Of a stretch of 64,000 nt of DNA, positions 59,240 to 64,000 are shown in pieces. Below the pieces are notes generated by a model that searched no databases, was not told the DNA's origin, and saw nothing but the letters and a program-made list of their open reading frames with translations. The DNA is taken from contig NZ_CP096255.1 in NCBI RefSeq assembly GCF_011516635.5, positions 6,570,501 through 6,634,500 on the forward strand, read 5' to 3'. A program made the translations under genes and the position numbers. How positions within the stretch are numbered: position 1 is the stretch's first letter; every line of letters begins with the position of its first letter. This DNA is from Bradyrhizobium barranii subsp. apii. GTDB taxonomy: Bacteria; Pseudomonadota; Alphaproteobacteria; Rhizobiales; Xanthobacteraceae.

Positions 59240-60871
59240 CCCGCCCTATTCGTGAGAGCGCGGTATTTTGGTCCGACTGGTGCATCCGCACACCTCCGCT
59301 GACGAGGCGCACAGGATTGCCTTCGGCTTTTCACCGCCTGACGACCGGTACTTTGCAACGCGCTTGAGGGATGGGTTGGGTGAACGCGGGCGGACGCCCC
59401 ACCGGTCAAGGACCGAGCGGCAGCAGCGCGCCGGGCAAGCTGCGGATCAGGTCGGCTTCGGGACATGCCGCGGCGAACGCAAGGCGAATGCGGCTCTTGG
59501 TCTCGACAACCCGGGCGGCGATTTTCAAGAGCCGAAGACGCAGCGTCGCGAACTCGGCAGTGGCCAATTCCCGGACTTTGGGAATGGCGTCGCGCACGGT
59601 CAGCATCAGCCAATAAGCGGCGGTATGGAGAACGAGGCGGACTTGATTGGCGAGCGCCGAACGGCAACTGGTGCGATCGGAGGCGAGCTGCGTCTTATGC
59701 AGCTTGATCAGATTCTCGGCTTGGCCGCGCGCGCAATACAGGCTGTCGTAGATCCACTCGGCCGAGCCGACATCGAGGCTGGTGACGACGAAGCGGATGT
59801 CGAGGCCGAGCATCGTCGCCTCAATACGGGCGACGGTGCGTCGTTCGCGATCCCAGGACTTTGCCTTGTGGCGCGTCTCGGTATAGCCGCGCAGAACCGG
59901 CAGGTTCTCGATGGCGCGTCGCGTGCGGATGTCGTCGGCGACCGCGTCGACTTTTCTGGCGAGCGGCTTGGTGCCGGACAGACCGAAGATGTAGTCGATG
60001 CCGTTGGTCTCGCACCACGCCATTGCCTCCGGCCGGGCATAGTGCCCGTCGCCACGGAACGTAATTCGCGTGTTGTGCCACCGCGTCCGGATATGCCGTA
60101 CCAGGCGGCGCAGATGGGCACGCACCTCGACGCCGCCCGGCGTCTTGCCGGGCCGCAGCACGACCGCCACGGGCCGGCTCTTCTCCGTGTCGTAGACGTG
60201 GATCGGCAGGAAGCAGCGTTCGTCATAATGAGCGTTGAACAGCGAGAGCTGCTGATGGCCGTGGACGACATCGCAGGTATCATCGATGTCGAGCGTGACG
60301 GATGCCGGCTCGCGCGGGTAGCTATCCATCCATGCGTCGACCAAAGTGTAGGTCAGTCGGATCACGTCGCGCAGGCGCGGAGCATTCTCCAGACGCGACA
60401 GCGTCGGTTGGGAACACAGATCGCGACCCGTGTCCGGCAGCCGTCCGCAGGCCAGCTTGAATGCGGGATCGGACCGCAGATGATCGAGGTCGTCGGCGTC
60501 CTCGTAGCCGCAGCAGATCGCGAACATGCGCGCGCGGAACATATCGACCAGGCTGTGCACGACCCGCGTCGGATCGCGCCGATCCGGGAACACCCGGGCC
60601 AAATTGTCGGCCAAGCCGAGACGCCGCTCGGCCATCGCCAGAAGCATCACGCCCCCGTTCGAGGTCAGCCGACCGCCATCGAAGGCAGCTGTGACTTTCT
60701 TGGCGTGAACGGCTGGAAACGAGAAGGGCAGAATCGTATCGTCGGTCATGGCGGGCGTGGTGTTCGCGGCTGAAGGTGATGGGGTTGGCTTCGCAACCGA
60801 ATCCTACGCCGCATCAGCGCTTTACACCACGCTCGCCAGCCTCTCAGGCGCCCTCTGACGAATAAGACGGG
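59240..60871 (-). mobile_element. IS1380-family insertion sequence, about 1.63 kb
   Basis: Ends are imperfect inverted repeats: CCCGCCCTATTCGTGAGAG at the left and CCCGTCTTATTCGTCAGAG from the right end inward. Flanks are CTAG and CTAA, so a four-base target copy with one change is plausible. It carries one intact transposase. The left flank is the stop codon of the BTLCP gene; the right end is 105 bases before the potA-like gene. Confidence 0.85.
59406..60749 (-). CDS. IS1380-family transposase
   Basis: 447 residues, apparently complete. Characteristic stretches: AAFDGGRLTSNGGVMLLAMAERRLGL, VTLDIDDTCDVVHGHQQLSLFNAHYDERCFLPIHVY with the first aspartate, ITFRGDGHYARPEAMAWCE with the second, and YCARGQAENLIKLHKTQLASDRTSC with the glutamate. 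It catalyses movement of the surrounding element. Confidence 0.96.
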   Translation of the reverse strand: MTDDTILPFSFPAVHAKKVTAAFDGGRLTSNGGVMLLAMAERRLGLADNLARVFPDRRDPTRVVHSLVDMFRARMFAICCGYEDADDLDHLRSDPAFKLACGRLPDTGRDLCSQPTLSRLENAPRLRDVIRLTYTLVDAWMDSYPREPASVTLDIDDTCDVVHGHQQLSLFNAHYDERCFLPIHVYDTEKSRPVAVVLRPGKTPGGVEVRAHLRRLVRHIRTRWHNTRITFRGDGHYARPEAMAWCETNGIDYIFGLSGTKPLARKVDAVADDIRTRRAIENLPVLRGYTETRHKAKSWDRERRTVARIEATMLGLDIRFVVTSLDVGSAEWIYDSLYCARGQAENLIKLHKTQLASDRTSCRSALANQVRLVLHTAAYWLMLTVRDAIPKVRELATAEFATLRLRLLKIAARVVETKSRIRLAFAAACPEADLIRSLPGALLPLGP

Positions 60872-60976
60872 CTAACGACCTGACTCTGCTGCACAGTTCT
60901 GGAATTCAGCCGGCCAAGGGCGGTTGGCACGGACCTTGCGGAGAGACGGGAGCATCGCCCCTCCCTTGGACACGCC

Positions 60977-61963
60977 ATGGCCACTCCCGCCGCTCTCGAA
61001 CTGGTCGCCGTCACCAAGCGCTACGACACGACACTGGCGGTCGACACCGTCAATTTGAAGATTCCGGCCGGGACCTATTGCTGCCTGCTCGGCCCCTCCG
61101 GCTGCGGCAAGACCTCGACCTTGCGCATGATCGCGGGCCATGAGGCGGTCAGCAAAGGCGACATCATTCTCGGTGCGCAGAACGTGACCGACCTCGAGCC
61201 CGCCAAGCGCGGCACGGCGATGATGTTCCAGTCCTACGCGCTGTTTCCGCATCTGACGGTGCTCGACAACGTCGCGTTTGCCCTCAAAATGCGCGGCGTC
61301 GACCGCGCGACCAGGCACAAGCGCGCCGGCGAATTGCTCGAGCTGGTGGCGATGACACCCTATGCGGGCCGGCTCCCGGCCCAACTCTCCGGCGGCCAGC
61401 AGCAGCGCGTGGCGCTGGCTCGCGCACTGATCACCGAGCCGCAGATCCTGCTGCTCGACGAGCCGCTCTCCGCGCTCGATCCGTTCCTGCGGGTGAGGAT
61501 GCGCGGCGAGTTGAAGCGCCTTCAGCGCGAGCTCGGCATCAGCTTCATCCAGGTCACCCACGGCCAGGAAGAAGCGATGGCGCTCGCCGACCACATCGTG
61601 GTGATGAACCAGGGCAGGATCGAACAGCAAGGCACCGCGCGCGAGATCTTCCACCGCCCCCGCACCGAATTCGTGGCGCGCTTCATCGGCGGCCACAACG
61701 TCCTCAGCGACGCCGGAAACCTCATCGCCGTGCGCGCCGATCAGCTCGGCATCGCGCCGTTCGCCGAGGGCGCGTTCGGCGCCCCGGCGCTGCTGACCCA
61801 GACCGAGTACCAGGGCTCCTACATCGCCGTCTCGCTCACGCTCGACGATGGCACCGCCCTGTTCTCCCACCTCCCCGAGGCCGCCTTCGACGTCCACCCC
61901 TTCCGTCCGGGCGATCGCGTGCTGGCCACCTGGGATCCCGCCAAGGCGCAACGCCTGCAATAG
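60977..61963 (+). CDS. ABC transporter ATP-binding protein, PotA-like
   Basis: 328 residues: Walker A GPSGCGKTST near 38-47, Q-loop MMFQSYALFPHL, signature LSGGQQQRVALARA, Walker B ILLLDEPLSALD and switch histidine VTHGQEE. A TOBE-like C-terminal part follows (ADQLGIAPFAEGAFG). It is the energy subunit of a polyamine/iron/thiosulfate-type importer; the linked binding protein favours polyamine-like substrates. First gene of the operon, with the IS1380 right end 105 bases upstream. Confidence 0.93.
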   Translation: MATPAALELVAVTKRYDTTLAVDTVNLKIPAGTYCCLLGPSGCGKTSTLRMIAGHEAVSKGDIILGAQNVTDLEPAKRGTAMMFQSYALFPHLTVLDNVAFALKMRGVDRATRHKRAGELLELVAMTPYAGRLPAQLSGGQQQRVALARALITEPQILLLDEPLSALDPFLRVRMRGELKRLQRELGISFIQVTHGQEEAMALADHIVVMNQGRIEQQGTAREIFHRPRTEFVARFIGGHNVLSDAGNLIAVRADQLGIAPFAEGAFGAPALLTQTEYQGSYIAVSLTLDDGTALFSHLPEAAFDVHPFRPGDRVLATWDPAKAQRLQ

Positions 61964-62005
61964 CGCCGATCGATCACTGGAATGCGCAACAGAGGAGTGA
62001 CTGAT

Positions 62006-63295
62006 ATGACCGAGACCACCAGGACGAAGGGCGTCAGCCGCCGCACGCTGCTCAAGGGCACCGCAGGTCTCGCGGGCCTCGCCGCCGGCTCCGGCGCAAT
62101 CACCGGCTTCCCCTATGTGAAATCGGCCGATGCGAAGGTGCTGCGCTATCTCGGCACCGCCGTGAACGAGGGCGACGACATCTCCAAGCAGTGCCTCAAG
62201 GACACCGGCATCAAGATCGAATACATCACCGCGACCACCGACGACGTCACCAAGCGCGTGATGACCCAGCCCAACTCCTTCGACGTGTTGGACACCGAAT
62301 ATTTCTCGCTGAAGAAGATCGTGCCGTCGGGCAACATCCTTGCCCTCGATGCCAGGAAGATCAAGGAATTCGACAACATCACGCCCGTCTTCACCAAGGG
62401 TGAGACGCCCGGCGGCAAGAAGATCGGCGGCCAGGGCACGGCGCCCTGGAAGGTGCTCTATCTCGAAGGCAAGGACTCCAAGAAGTTCGCGACGTCGGCG
62501 ACCGAGTTCGTCACGCTGATCCCGACCGTCTACAACGCCGACACGCTCGGCATCCGTCCCGACCTGATCAAGCGCCCGATCAGCTCGTGGTCCGAGCTGC
62601 TCAACCCCGAATTCAAGGGCAAGGCCTCGATCCTCAACATCCCCTCGATCGGCATCATGGATGCCGCGATGGTCGTGGAAGCCACCGGCAAGTACAAATA
62701 TGCCGACAAGGGCAACATGACCAAGGAAGAGATCGATCTCACCATGAAGGTGATGACCGAAGCCAAGAAGGCGGGGCAATTCCGCGCCTTCTGGAAGGAC
62801 TTCAACGAGAGCGTCAACCTGATGGCCTCCGGCGAGACCGTGATCCAGTCGATGTGGTCGCCGGCCGTGACGAAGGTGCGCTCGATGGGCATCCCCTGCA
62901 CCTTCCAGCCGCTCAAGGAAGGCTATCGCTCCTGGGCCTCGGGCTTCTGCGTCTCCAAGGGCGTGTCGGGTGCAAAGCTCGAATGGGCCTATGAGTTCGT
63001 GAACTGGTTCCTGTCCGGCTATGCCGGTGCCTATCTCAACCGCCAGGGCTACTACTCCGCCGTGCTCTCTACCGCGAAGGCGCACATGGAGCCGTACGAG
63101 TGGGCGTACTGGATGGAAGGCAAGCCGGCCGAGAAGGACATCAAGGCGCCCGACGGCTCGCTGCTCGAGAAGGCCGGCGCGGTACGCGACGGCGGCTCCT
63201 ACGAGGACCGCATGGGCGGCGTCGCCTGCTGGAACGCCGTGATGGACGAGAACGACTACATGGTCCGCAAGTGGAACGAGTTCATCGCGGCCTAA
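62006..63295 (+). CDS. ABC transporter substrate-binding protein, PotD-like
   Basis: 429 residues. The N-terminus TKGVSRRTLLKGTAGLAGLAAGSGA has the twin arginine and hydrophobic core of a Tat signal. The mature part is a class-D binding protein: SFDVLDTEYFSLKKIV, LNPEFKGKASILNIPSIGIMDAAM and YEFVNWFLSGYAGAYLNRQGYYS. It is longer than E. coli PotD (about 350), as in many rhizobial relatives. The start with GAGG ten bases upstream was chosen; an ATG eight codons earlier also exists. Confidence 0.9.
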   Translation: MTETTRTKGVSRRTLLKGTAGLAGLAAGSGAITGFPYVKSADAKVLRYLGTAVNEGDDISKQCLKDTGIKIEYITATTDDVTKRVMTQPNSFDVLDTEYFSLKKIVPSGNILALDARKIKEFDNITPVFTKGETPGGKKIGGQGTAPWKVLYLEGKDSKKFATSATEFVTLIPTVYNADTLGIRPDLIKRPISSWSELLNPEFKGKASILNIPSIGIMDAAMVVEATGKYKYADKGNMTKEEIDLTMKVMTEAKKAGQFRAFWKDFNESVNLMASGETVIQSMWSPAVTKVRSMGIPCTFQPLKEGYRSWASGFCVSKGVSGAKLEWAYEFVNWFLSGYAGAYLNRQGYYSAVLSTAKAHMEPYEWAYWMEGKPAEKDIKAPDGSLLEKAGAVRDGGSYEDRMGGVACWNAVMDENDYMVRKWNEFIAA

Positions 63296-63299
63296 CGTG

Positions 63300-64000
63300 A
63301 TGGACACGTCAGAGGACATCCTGCAACAGGCGTCCCCGGGCTTGATCCCGGGGTCGGGCACGGCGCGCGCCGCGAAAGCGACGCGCCTGTCGCCGTCCTT
63401 CATCTCCTGGCTCCAGGCCGGGCCGATGATGCTGGTGTTTCTCGCCTTCTTCCTGATCCCTCTGGTCTTCGTCGTCATCGTCTCGTTCTGGGACTACAAC
63501 GAATACCAGTTGCTGCCGGCCTTCTCCGGCCGCGGCTACACCGACACGTTCGAGGGCTGCATCGCGCAGCTCCCCGATCTCTGCACCATCGCCAAGACCT
63601 ATCTGAAGACGTTGAAGCTGTGCTTCCTGGTCTGGGTCATCACGCTCTTCATCGGCTTCTGGGTCGCCTACTTCCTCGCCTTCCACGTCAAATCCAAGAC
63701 CTGGCAGATGGGATTGTCGCTGCTCTGCACGATCCCGTTCTGGACCTCCAACGTCATTCGCATGATCGCCTGGATCCCGCTGCTAGGACGCAACGGCCTG
63801 GTGAACTCCGGACTGGTCAAGAGCGGATTGATCAACCATCCGCTGGAATGGCTGCTGTTCTCCGAATTCTCCGTGGTGCTGGCGCTGGTCCACCTGTTCA
63901 CCTTCTTCATGGTGGTGCCGATCTTCAATTCGATGGTGCGCATCGACAAGTCGCTGATCGAGGCGGCCTACGACGCCGGCGCCACCGGCTTCCAGACGCT
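63300..64000 (+). CDS. ABC transporter permease, PotB-like, 3' end outside the window
   Basis: The open frame from MDTSEDILQQASPG runs off the window after 233 residues. After a 40-residue cytoplasmic tail come membrane segments MMLVFLAFFLIPLVFVVIVSFW, FLVWVITLFIGFWVAYFLAF and others, with NVIRMIAWIPLLGRNGLVNS and EAAYDAGATGFQT, the EAA loop that contacts the ATPase. It is five bases after the binding-protein gene. The tail contains a palindrome typical of intergenic repeats. Confidence 0.9.
   Translation, partial: MDTSEDILQQASPGLIPGSGTARAAKATRLSPSFISWLQAGPMMLVFLAFFLIPLVFVVIVSFWDYNEYQLLPAFSGRGYTDTFEGCIAQLPDLCTIAKTYLKTLKLCFLVWVITLFIGFWVAYFLAFHVKSKTWQMGLSLLCTIPFWTSNVIRMIAWIPLLGRNGLVNSGLVKSGLINHPLEWLLFSEFSVVLALVHLFTFFMVVPIFNSMVRIDKSLIEAAYDAGATGFQT
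63334..63353. repeat. Palindrome inside the permease coding sequence
   Basis: CCCCGGG-CTTGAT-CCCGGGG is a perfect seven-base-arm palindrome of a form that is common between genes in alphaproteobacteria. Here it encodes PGLIPG in the N-terminal tail of the permease, in frame. Confidence 0.6.

Noticed and set aside
60872..63478. An 868-codon open frame on the minus strand opposite the ABC transporter genes
   Set aside because: It is His/Gly/Arg/Val-rich with no domain, and the plus strand encodes clear PotA, PotD and PotB-like proteins over the same bases. In high-GC DNA such antisense frames are common.

Overview
The window looks like chromosomal DNA from a Bradyrhizobium or close relative (Nitrobacteraceae). 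The basis is very high GC, alphaproteobacterial families (DUF2336, DUF1127, PotA/PotD-type transporter, phasin, GrlR-like protein, BTLCP peptidase) and the dispersed palindromic intergenic repeats typical of that group. No rRNA, tRNA, CRISPR array, prophage or replication origin was recognised. Both strands are densely used in short runs of one to four genes.

Layout. 0-4.7 kb: a cut-off serine hydrolase, an S10 peptidase, NAD kinase, a lipoprotein and a DUF2975/XRE regulatory pair. 4.8-8.6 kb: a signalling block of CheY-like receiver, Hpt protein, DUF2336 protein and a soluble lytic transglycosylase with a CtrA-type box. 8.6-22.9 kb: housekeeping genes (hisI, folE, an IscU-like scaffold, yidD, thrS, nitroreductase, serine hydrolase) among an APC permease, two exported unknowns, a GrlR-like pseudogene and a shortened MFS gene. 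22.9-25.4 kb: a PAS-GGDEF-EAL protein. 25.4-29.5 kb: a repeat-rich spacer, then a BTAD regulator/alpha-beta hydrolase fusion gene split by a complete IS256-family element. 29.6-38.8 kb: DUF1127, MddA-like and NTF2-like genes, two divergent LysR/oxidoreductase pairs, a composite palindromic repeat, an exported beta-domain protein, a patatin and a CBS protein. 39-47 kb: rhomboid protease, candidate small RNA with a CtrA box, PAS, cupin, Crp, phasin, a polyglycine exported protein and a DEAD-box helicase. 47.3-48.3 kb: an IS5-family element. 48.3-58.3 kb: small accessory enzymes and transporters, several damaged, with three copies of one palindrome. 58.6 kb to the end: a BTLCP peptidase, an IS1380-family element and a polyamine-type ABC transporter that runs off the window.

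How the genes relate. Linked functions are the 4.8-7.3 kb receiver/Hpt/DUF2336 set, the folE-hisI pair, the two LysR regulators each divergent from an oxidoreductase, and the potABD-like operon. The strongest non-routine signals are: (1) the fusion gene whose reading frame is exactly restored by removing the IS256 element and one 8-bp target copy; (2) a two-part palindromic repeat found twice in the same order; (3) CtrA-consensus sites before the transglycosylase and before a candidate terminator-ended small RNA; (4) several independently damaged accessory genes: a nonsense codon, a one-base frameshift and two probable internal in-frame deletions.
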